64,000 nucleotides of DNA from the NCBI GenBank assembly GCA_013397075.1, contig VWZS01004484.1:372001-436000 (forward strand). Direction: 5' to 3'. This DNA comes from Rhabdornis inornatus (taxonomy: Eukaryota > Chordata > Aves > Passeriformes > Rhabdornithidae). Both the position numbers and the translations under genes were made by a program. Below the pieces are notes generated by a model. The model was not told the origin of the DNA and did not search any database. It saw only the letters and a list, made by a program, of their open reading frames with translations. Below are positions 26,601-38,046 of this stretch, one piece after another. Position 1 is the first letter of the stretch. Every line of letters begins with the position of its first letter.

Positions 26601-29600
26601 TTTCACATTGACTGTGTGACTAACAGTAACAGCCCTCTCTCTAAAAACAACCAAAAAAAAAGCCAAACCCCCAGTAACAAAAATAATTTCCCTAAATATA
26701 TTATTTTCCATTTCTACATCCCCACTGCACAATTTCTTTTGTATTGTACTTTGATATTTCACCTGTGCTCTGAAATATTCTGATGTACAGCATATTTACA
26801 CATAATTTTTTTGAAGGTGTGAGACAGTGTGATATTTTCAAGTGGAAGGAACTACACTCATCTTTTAGGAGAGAACAAATTTAGTATCCAATGAAACAGA
26901 CACAAGTAATTCAAAACCATGAAAAATACTCTGTAGGTGTCATTCAGGAGCACTTTCCTCCACCTATTTCAAAACACAACAATCTCTAATCTATCTAAAT
27001 CTTCCTATTCAGACCTGAGTCTGGAAATTATTAACATGAAACTAGTAGAGCCATCTGTGAAGTGCTCCAAATTCCAAACCAGAACAGGTTCCAGTACCTC
27101 AGGGAAGTGTTAACAGCCCAGAGAGTCATCCAGATATCAGGCTTGACTTCATTTCAACTTGACAGCAGCACAGAGTCACCCTGCCATCAAAACCATATTC
27201 TCGAATCTATGGAAAAGCCACGCTTATTATTATACTTCCAGTTCTCTGGACATATATGTATACATCATACAAATTACTCTCCCAGATGGTACATTTATTA
27301 TCCCTTTGGACAGAGGCCACAGAGGCCCTGAAAAAAAATGATTTCCTATTAGTCACAGATAAAGGACACTAATGAGTTATGCTGTAAGTTCGGTTGTAGC
27401 AGAAAGCAACAGCCTTTCCAAGTGGCTGAAAATGCAGGATATGGATGTATTCTTCTTTCTTTAATACCAATGTCCATAAAAATATTTTTAATAACTGATT
27501 TTTTTCTAGATCAACTTTTTAACCCATTGCTACAAAGAAAATTCTTTCCTCTTCTTGTAATGCCTCGTATTGTTCATAGGAGCAGCTGTTAGAACACACA
27601 CATCATGTCTGTCCCCTGGGCAAAATAAAGACTAATCTCACAACAAGCAGAGACAGGCTGGAGGTGTCATTTGTGCTGAAGGGAGTCACAATTGGCTTTT
27701 CAACTGCAGGACTTCATTCCTACCATGATGACAAGCTTTTATAAACCTGAGCTCTATATCTTGCCCTCTCTACTTTCTATAGTTCATATAGTCATTTGTC
27801 ATGAGCTAACCCAAAAATCATGTGGTATGTGGACTCAGACAGCAAAGAAACCAAAGTGAATACTTAGTACAGGAGAAAGGGTTTAATACATTATTTAGAG
27901 ATGCAAAATGAGACATTTTTTTACCCAAAAAGACATGCTGAAGACACTCTACAGTTGTACACCTGCAGATTCTGATAGAAAGTGGCCTTAGACAACCCAG
28001 GTAACACCAGCACATAACTCATTTATTCCTTCTGCAGCTATCTCCCTTCACAAGCCATTCATTCTGCTGGCTGTTGGTGGAACTGAGGCACGACTGCATA
28101 GCTCACTGTTGATCTCCATAAGAGATGGAAGTTACACTTCTCAGCTCCCATTTTCCCTTCTGGCAATTAGTAAAACTGATTTTAACATCTACCGAAGACC
28201 TACTGAAATTAGCTAAAACACTTTGATCGGTGCTGGATCAGATGTGGCGTATGAGAGAGAGAGATACATGAAAGCTCCCTCCCCTTTAAACATTAGAAAA
28301 ACTCAAAACAGCAGATGACATGAAAACCTCATTCCTCTTTGAAGTCCGTCTGATTCATCAACCCTGGTGGGAAGACACTCATAAAATTTTAATTTCCTAT
28401 GCCTTTAAACTTATTCCCTTGTTCTGTGCAAAAGTCCATTTGACCTATACAAAACAGAAGGTAATGAAATCAAGATTTCATATCTCAAAAGTTTGAAGGT
28501 CTCAGCTAATTATTCATGTTTACTAAGTATAGAATTCTGTCACTACAGAGAGAAGATTATGTACTTTTAAAAAATAGGGTACTAGAGAGATTGCATCAAA
28601 ATCTTACTATCTTTTAAGAATACTCTGAAGTTATTAATTACTTCTTGAAGTACCTTTCAAATAGAAAAAAAATCATCTGTGAAGATGACTGATTCATGCA
28701 ATAGTCAGAAGACACAACTTTTCCTTTTCCAGTCCATCTGTTGACCTTGTGTTCCTGTCTCACAAGGTCTCTGTGTGCAGCTAGTCCATAAAGCCAAAAC
28801 CTGGGACACACATGGAGATTATTTAGCATAAAAAATAGTCTCCAGGAGCATGTGTAACATCTGTTACCTGTGTAACAGAGCCGCCCTTAGTTACAGGGCA
28901 GAAGCACAATTCTACCCTTGTATTCATAATAAACCCTTGCTTTTGGGATGCCATTTTCATCCAAGCTATTTTGTAAACAAATGAGACTTCAGGGAATAAG
29001 TGGTGCCTAAACAGACTACACAAAAGGTTCTGTTTGAAGCTTAGTGGTGATTACTTTCATTCTTCTTTTCAATAGAACATTCAAGCACCTTTAAAAAATA
29101 AGCCTCAAATAGAAGGTAATGGTTGGTTATGCCAAAAACTTTGTTTCTCTGCTGCTGCTTCAAAAAAGGCAATTACAGAGCACTAAATTTAACTCTTGAA
29201 CTATACTGAGATGTCTGAAAAATTGTTTGATAGAGCAAACTAAACCCTGTCAGGCTGCATTGCTGGTAAACCTGGAGAAACTGAGGGGCTGCCCTTAGGG
29301 GAAGACATCTCTTCCCCAGGTAAGACAAGCTGTTCCCTCAATTCCTCACCACATGCTAGCAGCTCCTGCCCTGAAAATTTTAGTGGCTCTGCTGAACTCC
29401 TCAACTCCATTTCTCCTTGACATTGCTGTATTAGGGGAACCCAAACTGTCACTGGAAACCAAAAAAACAGCCCCAGTCCATCTTCTTTACACTCTCCCTT
29501 CAAGTATCCATTTACATTGATAAGAAGATCACTCCTCAGCTGACTGCTTTTTCTTACTGCAGAATCAATTGGATTCTAATCAATCAGATTAGATTACCAG

Positions 29601-31464
29601 CACCATACAATATCATTTCCCTTAGATTAAACAAATGCAACAGATGCACAAAGTGCTGAGCAGCTAGGTAAAGTTTCATACTTTTACACTGAAGTGTTCC
29701 TTTCTTTTCACAAAATTTTTAAAACATCATGAAATTAAGAATTCTATTGATACTTTATTTTTTGTACTGAACAGCTACTAAAGAAAGTCAACTATGTTTT
29801 ATACATAGCAAATGTATTTGAAAATATCTGTTAAGGATGTTTCTAATATAACTGAAACAAACTGTTTAATGCTATAGGCAGTTGTTTACAATAAAAAACA
29901 TCATGTAAAGATAATAATGGTTTTGCATCATCAAAACTGGTTGATGCAAAATTAAAACCATTATGGCTACTTGTTGCTCAAAATGGAAAACTGTATTTAA
30001 CAGCCAGAAAATTTAATAAAAAGTCATATAATACAGAAAAACAAAGCTTGACCCTACTTTATGGCATAAAACTTTCAAAATATTTGGCCTGGTCATAAAC
30101 AATGTACTCAGATTTGAAACAGATTTAACATTGAATCTGCAAGAACTAACATTATAAGATCACCCCAGATGACAAAAAAACTGTTTGCAGAGCTTCAATG
30201 TTAAAACATAGAGATTTCCAAAGATACCCGAGGTCTATTTAGCAAATGGCTCATTCTCAGAAATGTGTACATAATTGTTAGATGTTATTTCAACATCCAC
30301 ATGTTCAAAGGCTTAAACTGAAGAGGAAACAATGCAAGAATTTAATTCAATATTTCTTTAGCTCCATTTGGGACAATAATTAGAGCGTTCTCTGCACTGT
30401 TTGACTGTTTTCTGCTTCTGGCTCAGGTAACACCCACCCCATGACCTCAGATAAGGGAAATCTATACACTTTCCTCCAGCAGCTCTCCTGGACTTCTAAA
30501 GGAAGGAGAGCAAATCTAGGTGAGAACAGTATAAAAATACCTTTGTTCATAACCTCAACCAGGTATTGTGGACCAGTCACTGGAGAAATTGCATCACTTT
30601 AACAGGATATTGCTAAATATTCCATCTGTTGTTCCCCTGCAAAATATCCCAAATATCAATGGCTCAACAAACCCCATATCTGGACTAAGACTCCCTTTTG
30701 TAGTGCTCTACATGTTGGATGGAATCATCACCTACCACCATTCTCAATTTTACAGTCAGTGATATAAAGACAGCAAGTCCTAAATCTGAATCCCTGCTGC
30801 AATGAGAAGGATGAAATTTCTCCAAAGCTCACTAGGATGAATATTGAAGCAAAGCCCTTTTAAATGGCAGTAATAGCAGTAAGCACTTTGACCTAGTTTT
30901 CAAAAGAAGTATAAAAGCTAGAAATGGAAGATAGAGTCCTGATCTCCTGGAATCCTTTGGAAATCTGAGTCTTTTCTCTATAAAGCAGCCAACACAGGAA
31001 GCAATTTCTATTAATCTCAAAAGCAGAGCATTCAAACATTTAATTTCTCTTGAATAATATCCCCCTTGAAATAATTTGAGAGCAGTCTTCCATACAGCTT
31101 GTACTGAGTTTTTCTCTTTTTGATAAGGGAAGAAGTTTTAAATATAGAGTGATTTATCATGCACTGGGTCTTTCAACATGATTTTAACTGGTGTGAATGT
31201 TTTTCCGAACCAAATTAGTTCCTACATTTAATACAACACCGTAACCATAAGTACAGGATCAAGTGGATGTTGCTAATGAAGACAAAGAGATGGAGAATTT
31301 AGATTAAACCTGCTCAGAGGAAGATCAGCTTCCACTGCTCATGGCAGCAGTGCAGCTGCTATGAGCACACAGACCCTGGGTGCTGCAGGGAACCTCAGCT
31401 GGTGTCACCCATGTTAGAAAGAGCAGCAAGGGTCAATGTTAGCATGGAAACACATAATCACAGA
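23601..31464. other. AT-rich non-coding stretch
   Basis: No recognisable gene, RNA or mobile element was found. The longest frame (123 codons, minus, 23719-24090) resembles nothing I know and is leucine/serine-rich in the manner of chance frames. GC-richer patches at about 25660-25830 and 29250-29480 carry overlapping frames on both strands, and the second ends in a good donor-like CAG/GTAAGA at 29315. A run of A lies at 26277-26291. A hairpin at 29914-29964 is listed separately. Confidence 0.5.
29914..29964. repeat. Imperfect inverted repeat (hairpin)
   Basis: ATAATGGTTTT (29914-29924) pairs with AAAACCATTAT (29954-29964), and inside it GCATCA pairs with TGATGC. The right arm has a few extra A/T bases between the two paired blocks, which would form a bulge. 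A transcript from either strand could fold into a stem of about 17 pairs. The length is at the low end for a microRNA precursor and it could equally be a chance palindrome or a small transposon relic. Confidence 0.6.
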
Positions 31465-31678
31465 ATGATTATATGCAGGTGCTTTTATTGAAGAGCTCTG
31501 GGAATCAGGGGTGTGGACCTAAATCTGACTAACATGGATCCGAGATGGACATGTTTTTACACTTTTTTTGTTATATAACTATATATTAATTATTAAACTC
31601 ATATAGTTTATTGTATACATTGATCTTATCCAAGCATGAATTCTTGTAATTTTCATTAAGCCCCCCCAAATATCCTCT

Positions 31679-31738
31679 CTCATTATTCTTGTTACGATTA
31701 CATCATTTCTCATGATTCTTATTACGATTAAACAATAA
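31679..31738. repeat. 30-bp imperfect tandem duplication inside the LTR
   Basis: CTCATTATTCTTGTTACGAT (from 31679) recurs as CTCATGATTCTTATTACGAT (from 31709), exactly 30 bp later. Being in frame, it appears on the minus strand as the repeated peptide motif RIMR. Duplicated blocks are common in the U3 part of retroviral LTRs. Whether it acted as an enhancer here is unknown. Confidence 0.75.
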
Positions 31739-31784
31739 TTATATTCAATTATCAAGCACTCATTACATTTACCAATAGTATCAT

Positions 31785-31798
31785 TTATCATATGATAA
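31785..31798. repeat. Perfect 14-bp palindrome
   Basis: TTATCATATGATAA is its own reverse complement. It lies within the probable LTR. It may be a dimeric factor site or chance in AT-rich DNA. Confidence 0.6.
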
Positions 31799-34700
31799 TT
31801 AGGCAGGTGTAGCTTCACATGATCTAGAAAAGACAAAGCTCAATATTCATTCCCAGGGCCTAGTTCCCATTCCCAGGCCTACCAGACCCAACCTTTCTTT
31901 CCATCCCCTGAATCTATTGTATGCAGTTCCCATGATTTTAGAAACATTTTAACCCTATGATATCATCAACACCATCATAACAGAGAGAACTGGAATTTTC
32001 AGTGGCATTGGGATATTCAGCCCTGATTGTAAAAGATTTCCCAAAGCATTCCTCTCACAAACCCTCTGACTATGATACATGATAACCAGATTAAATCTGG
32101 CTGTTTCAGTTTAATTTAGCTGCTGCTATCCAAAGCCATGCAGTATGGATATACATACAGGACAATCCCCCCTCACTTTTGTGACTGCAATGAAATCTTC
32201 TTCTTCAAGCCACAAGACCAGTAAGGATTAATTTCTTTATTTCCCAGAATTAGTGTTTTTTCCAGATTATTAAAGCCTATACCAGAGAAAGCCACCCCTA
32301 CCTTCTGCAAAAAAACCAGGTGTGATCATGAAACTTAAAGTGAGTGTTTTAAAAAGGAAGCTAGGGTAAGAGCTAAAAGTAAGACTGTATCTTTTACAAA
32401 CACCAAGTTCCTTCTCTATTTCACTCCTTCAGCTGCACTTCCAAGTATCTGATACAGTCTTAATCTTCATTAAGAAGAAATTGAGGGGTTGGAAGATTTC
32501 TATATGGTACACTGCTGTAAACATCAGCCAGCTGGAGCCACTCAGGTGTGGTATTGGGCCAATGCCATAATTACATTCACATAAAGATGGGCTCAGAAAT
32601 AGCCCAATGCTGATGGTCCCTGCAACTCAACATGCCCTGAAGATAAGTTCATACATGTGCCTGCAGGAATGCTGCTTCATTTCTCAGGAGAAATATTATA
32701 ACAGGAGGTTTATGGCAAAAAAAAGGATCAACTAAATCGATCATGCTTGTAACAACTGACCAAAACAGCCAATTACATTTTTCCCCACGTGCTGTATCTT
32801 CATAAACAGGATGTCCACTGCTTTACTCTTTTTAAGTAACAGCACAAAACACAAAGAAATCTTTTACTGAGGTCTATTTGGGATGGTCTGAACTCTTTCC
32901 ACCTCACTCATGCTGCATATATTGGTCATCACCACCTTTTGTTTTATTTATTCTATGTCTCCAGTACTTCACAAAACAGGTTTTGATCCAACCTCCCCTG
33001 GTTTCAGAGATCTCATCTGCATCACTTAGGACAATAATCCACAACTATCTTACAGAACAATTGTAATTGATAAATTAGATTCTTCTTTAAAAGTACAGTA
33101 AAAACTCTAATAGTATTCTCCCCATCAAATGTATTTTAATACTTGCACTCATTATATCAGTGGAAAAACAGAGCACTATTATGAAAAACCTAAAGATTTT
33201 ACCAGCCCAGCTCTTCTTTTACTGTAGTGATCCAGTTTGAAGATTATAATCTGTTCTCACACTTTTTTCATTGATTGTATAGACAAAGTGTTTTAATTCA
33301 ATTTTGTTGTATTATTTGTATGCATTAGGAAAAGTAATTAAAACAGAAAATAGATGGCAATAAATAACAGAAAAGGCCCATAATTTTCAGTGTAAACACA
33401 GATACTAACCAAAGATGTAATTTTATCAAAGCAATATCTCTGGAAATTAAAACTTTAATGAAAGCAATAACTGAAGCATAAGCAAAACAACATGAAAGCC
33501 CCACTCTATTTTTTCATTAAAGGTTTTTAACTGTTTTCCTTTCTTAATTCTGCAGTGCACTCAAAGGAAGTTATTAGTTTTTAATATTATTATTCAGTTG
33601 TACATACTTGGAGAAAAATCTACACCTATAATGTCACTGGGGAGTAATGCAAGCAACAAACTGTAAAAACTAAAAAATGATCTGTACAGAACATGCAAGG
33701 GTATTTTAATAACTGGAATGAGGCTTTTTGTTATTAATGAGATACATCAAAAGCAATGCTGCCGATTCCCACAATTAGAGCTTTAAGATTCATTTCAGAA
33801 CTGCTAGGAAGTCTCTTTGCAATTTTCAAATTGAAAACTCTTCATTTTTGTAATGAACAGTAGGACTTATCAATGATTGCATTTCTTCAAAGATTAATAT
33901 CAAGACATTCAAGATTCACTTCTGACTTAGACATAACCCTGTAATAAATTGGTTATAAAAGAAGAAGCAAGAATGTACATTACAATTAACCTTTTTATTT
34001 CCCTTCAATGAAATTCATCATTTCAATTTGTGAAAACATTAGGCTAAGTCCCAAAACATAATGAGTTAGAACATTTTGCAAGGTAAATGGAGGTTTCCTT
34101 TAATTTGTAGCAAACCTACTCTTCTGAGACTCCTTGTCAAGAGAGAATGATTATTCAGCGATTTTCCAATCCCCCTAAAAGAAATATCCAAATATGTTTT
34201 TTATTTCTATCAAATCAGCAGCAAATTAGCAGGTTTGATATGTCAATTTATTTCCATATAAAATTCTCATTTAATTTTTGTGGCTTGGAAAAACAGAAAT
34301 TACTTGAGTTCTATGTATGAGGGAATCTTAATTTTCTGCAGAACATTCTATAAAACCTATTTTTTTTTTTTATTTAAGCATTTGGGGAAATTAAAATGCA
34401 TGCTTAAAACAGTAGAAAAAAATCAATTCCATCATTTTAACAAATTGCAGGTTATAAAGAAAATAAGACTAAACAAAATATCATAAACTCCTGTGAATTA
34501 CAAATTATTGAGGCGTACCTTGTATCCACAATCAACACTAGAACGTGGCAGTCAGCAGAGAACAGAGGATAATTTAGTGGGAATGACAGGTGACTGATAG
34601 CTAAGCAAAAATGGTAACAATAATGGATGTACAAAACTTTAAAAGAATCATTATAAACCAAAAATATGAAACGAGAGCTCAGCAAGAAGAACAATGAAAA

Positions 34701-37589
34701 ACAAGCCCTTAAATCTCTCACAGGGCTGAAATCTCTCTTCCTTTTCTCTTTCCAACTCATCCCACTGATTTATGTGGCTTAAGGGACTTAGTTCAGTTTA
34801 TATGGATCAATGAGGGATGCCTGGTTCTTACCAGTCAATTTATTTTGATTCCCTCACACAAACTGTGCTTAGCACATTGTACATGTGCACCCTGTGACAC
34901 CAGGAGAAGATATTCTGCTTTGGAAAATGACTTTTCCTGCTTTGCTCTCTGTAGATGCTGCTAAGACAGGGCTGCTCCAACCTTGCTAAGGCTGCCATTG
35001 ATCTGACAGGGTTTACATAATTGCTGGTTATATTTGATTTCTGAGGGAGTTGTGAAAGGATTAATAGTATAGTTTAACAGTATAAGGTGGTTTTTATATG
35101 ACCACTATAAGAGACTTAGATTACCTGGTGAGCTTTCTTCTACAGAGGGTACTCTGCTATCACACTAGTTAAGACATACTCTTAAAATCAGAATTAACTC
35201 TAATCTCCACATAAACACCCTGAATCCCAAGTATTTGCTTCCCTCAGCAATATTTTATTATTAAAAAAATTACATGAAGAGCTGAGGATCTCCTATTGTT
35301 GAAAGTTTGTTAGCAATTAACACTTGTACATCTATTGTGTAATTCTCTGCACAAGCCTTTGTAAGTCTATAAAAACTAACAGGACATTTGTTCAGCCATA
35401 TGACTTTGATTTTTTGATTGTAAAAGGATATAAAGTGAAACCATTAAGGACCAATGGAAAATTATGCAAAATACATTCTAATCACCACTTCTCATTACAA
35501 AGAACTGACCGTGGGCCATTCAGAATATATCATACTACTAATGAAATTGTTAAATGCAATCCATTTAAGAGTTATTGCTGATAATGTGCTCTACCACGAA
35601 AGAAGTGCTGCTACATAGTAAATTTAATGCAAAATGCCTCAAATTCCATTCTCAAAATCATTCATTATGTAATCTCACTTACTGAATATGTCCTAAAGGA
35701 TTTCATTGTGTCTTAAGGGCAACTACATTATCTTATCTTTCCTCATCACTAATCCATTTTCCTAGCTATGCTAAATGATAAAGGCAAAGAACAAATAATT
35801 ATTCATTTAAGAATCAGATTATCATACAGGAAAATGAAAAATTATTTACATTCTCATGCAAATTCAGTAGATGTGGTTTTGCTTAATGAATTTGATGGTT
35901 TCTGCTCTCCCTATTTTGGATCAAAGAAACACAAGATATTTTCAAACTATTCAAAAGGAAATCCTGACTGTGTTTCCAAAAGGTGGTTGTTTAGAGAGAT
36001 GATAATTTAAACAATGGCATTAAATTAACCAAAGCAACAGCAGCAGGTTTAAGAGAGCAGTGGTTTATCATGTTTTCAAGCAGAATGCATTTCATTTTCA
36101 TCTAGGAAGGTAATCAGATTTGCTGTCTGCCTACAGGTGCCCAAAACAATGCCCTGATTTTGCTGGAGGTGCTAATTGAACTTGGGGGGTGTTATCCCAG
36201 TGCTATGCAAGGTTCCATGCCTGGACAATGGGATCTATCAACCAACTGCACTCAGCAAAGTGCAGGTCCACAATACAGATCTGCTTAGGGGAGGACATTG
36301 AGGTGCAGGAAATATCTCCAAATAATTTGAAGAGCTTATATTAAAATGGTAACATTATTGTATTACCTTCCTAAAAGTTGTTTTCCACTCTGAATACAAC
36401 TATATTTTTCATGTCTTTGGAGCAAAAAGCCTCAATTTTTGTAGTAAGATTCCAAATTTACTGTCTCCATCAGCACTACAGGAAACTGTGTCTCATAACA
36501 TTTCAAAACCCAGTGGTCACTTCAAGCTTCTAGCCCCAAGTTTTGTGGGGGTTTGGGCTACTTTTTTAAGCTCTTTCAGTAGCTTTTCTGCCATAAGTTA
36601 ATATTCTAGGCTGCATTAAGCTTTAATTGAAAGCAGTCATCTCTGCACATTATTTGATTTTAACTTTACTAGCTTTTCTATTTTTTTTAAATAATGTATT
36701 CCGCTTGGCTACAACCAAGGAAACCATCCCCATGCATGATTTCCTAATGCTTTTATATGTGCTTTGAGAACTATCAGCTTAACTCTTGGTCTTGAGTCCA
36801 AATCAAATTTTCAGTGGTTGCAAGTAATTCAGGTATTCTCACATATCTCTACAGACCCTGAAAACACTAAGCTGTACCACTGGTAGGAAATTCAGTGAGA
36901 TGGAGAAATGGCAAATAAATGCCAGCATTTTTCTGTTCTCACACACACTGCATACTTCCTAACTAGATGGGAAAGTACATAAAAAACAATTTTATTTTCC
37001 TTGAACAAAAATCTAAATATTACAGTCATACTTAATTGTTGCTCCCAAATAATTATCCTTAATGTTTAAGTTCTGGAGTTTTGCAGAACAGAATCTGCAT
37101 ACAGGGAGATCACCAGAATAAAAGAGAGAGACACAGCTTGCTGGTCTGAAAATAGCTTCAGTAAAGCTAGATGGATTTCTGCTGATGTGTTCTCTGGCAA
37201 AGTCTTTCACGTTTGCTTGGTCAAGTCATATTTCTTCCTTCCCACCTGATTCTTAGATTATTAGGGGTTGTAAACCCTGAGTTACAGACATTTAAACTCT
37301 GTCTAATAGAACTTTAAAAGCTGTTGAGTAACATTTAAGTTTTAATCAACATCAATGAAAGGGAAAGGCAGGTTAAAAGGTTTGGAATCCTGGGCCACCA
37401 TCACTGGGAGCTTCAAAAATTCACCAGGAAATGTGTGAAATGTGGTACTCTGCAACCTCATTTGGGTAATGGAAAGAGAACAGTAATACCATTTCCTAGT
37501 TTAAATGGTCCTACAAATACAAATTGCAGCTCCAAACTTCTCAACAGCACAATCTCACTGCTCTTTCACTGTAGGATGTTTATGTTGTT

Positions 37590-37627
37590 GATCTGTAGAG
37601 TAGATGATTGACTTTGCTCTACAGATC
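37590..37627. repeat. Perfect inverted repeat, 11-bp stem, 16-nt loop
   Basis: GATCTGTAGAG (37590-37600) and CTCTACAGATC (37617-37627) are exact reverse complements separated by 16 bases. Pairing does not extend beyond the 11 pairs. It is not followed by a T run that would suggest a terminator, and it is too short for a typical microRNA precursor. Confidence 0.75.
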
Positions 37628-38010
37628 TGGTGAAAAAAACTTTTTAGTTAAAACTGTTAACTGTTAAGTCAAAATTCATGTAGGAAATACATGTCCTTTT
37701 CCTTTAAATAAAAAGGCACAAAATTTGCATTCTCAAAAACTGCAGATCAGAGAAAGCAGTGACTATTGATTTTGTGAGAACTCACTTTTCTTTTGCTAGC
37801 TTCTGTAAAAGCTAGACAATATTACATTGTATAATGCCATGAAAATGTAGTGGGAGTAAATTTCATAACTCAAAATATAATAATCATATATGAAGGCTTT
37901 ATGCTCTCTACATTTGCCATTACATGAACTAACTATGAAGTGAAAAATTTGAGTGAAAGTAACAATTCCAAAACTCTCAGATGTCACTGGACAAAGCATT
38001 CATGAAACAG

Positions 38011-38046
38011 ATATTTTACACTAAATGCCTATATTTTACACTAAAT
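38011..38046. repeat. Two-copy direct repeat, 20-bp period
   Basis: ATATTTTACACTAAAT occurs at 38011-38026 and again at 38031-38046. This is a simple local duplication with no sign of function. Confidence 0.75.

Larger units (their letters stand above)
31465..32164 (-). mobile_element. Probable endogenous retrovirus LTR
   Basis: The low-coordinate end carries TGCAGGTGCTTTTATTG, whose complement reads CAATAAAAGCACCTGCA. This gives a poly(A) signal (AATAAA on minus, 31484-31489) close to the LTR end. The text after it (GACCTAAATCTGACTAACAT) resembles LTRs I associate with songbird retroviruses. The proposed 5' end is at 32164: the minus strand there reads AAAAGTGAGGGGGGAT then TGTCCTG, a polypurine tract followed by TG. 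That would give an LTR of about 700 bp. I could not find matching target-site duplications, so both ends are provisional. If the purine tract is real, some internal retroviral sequence should lie to the right, but I see no open frame there. Confidence 0.5.
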
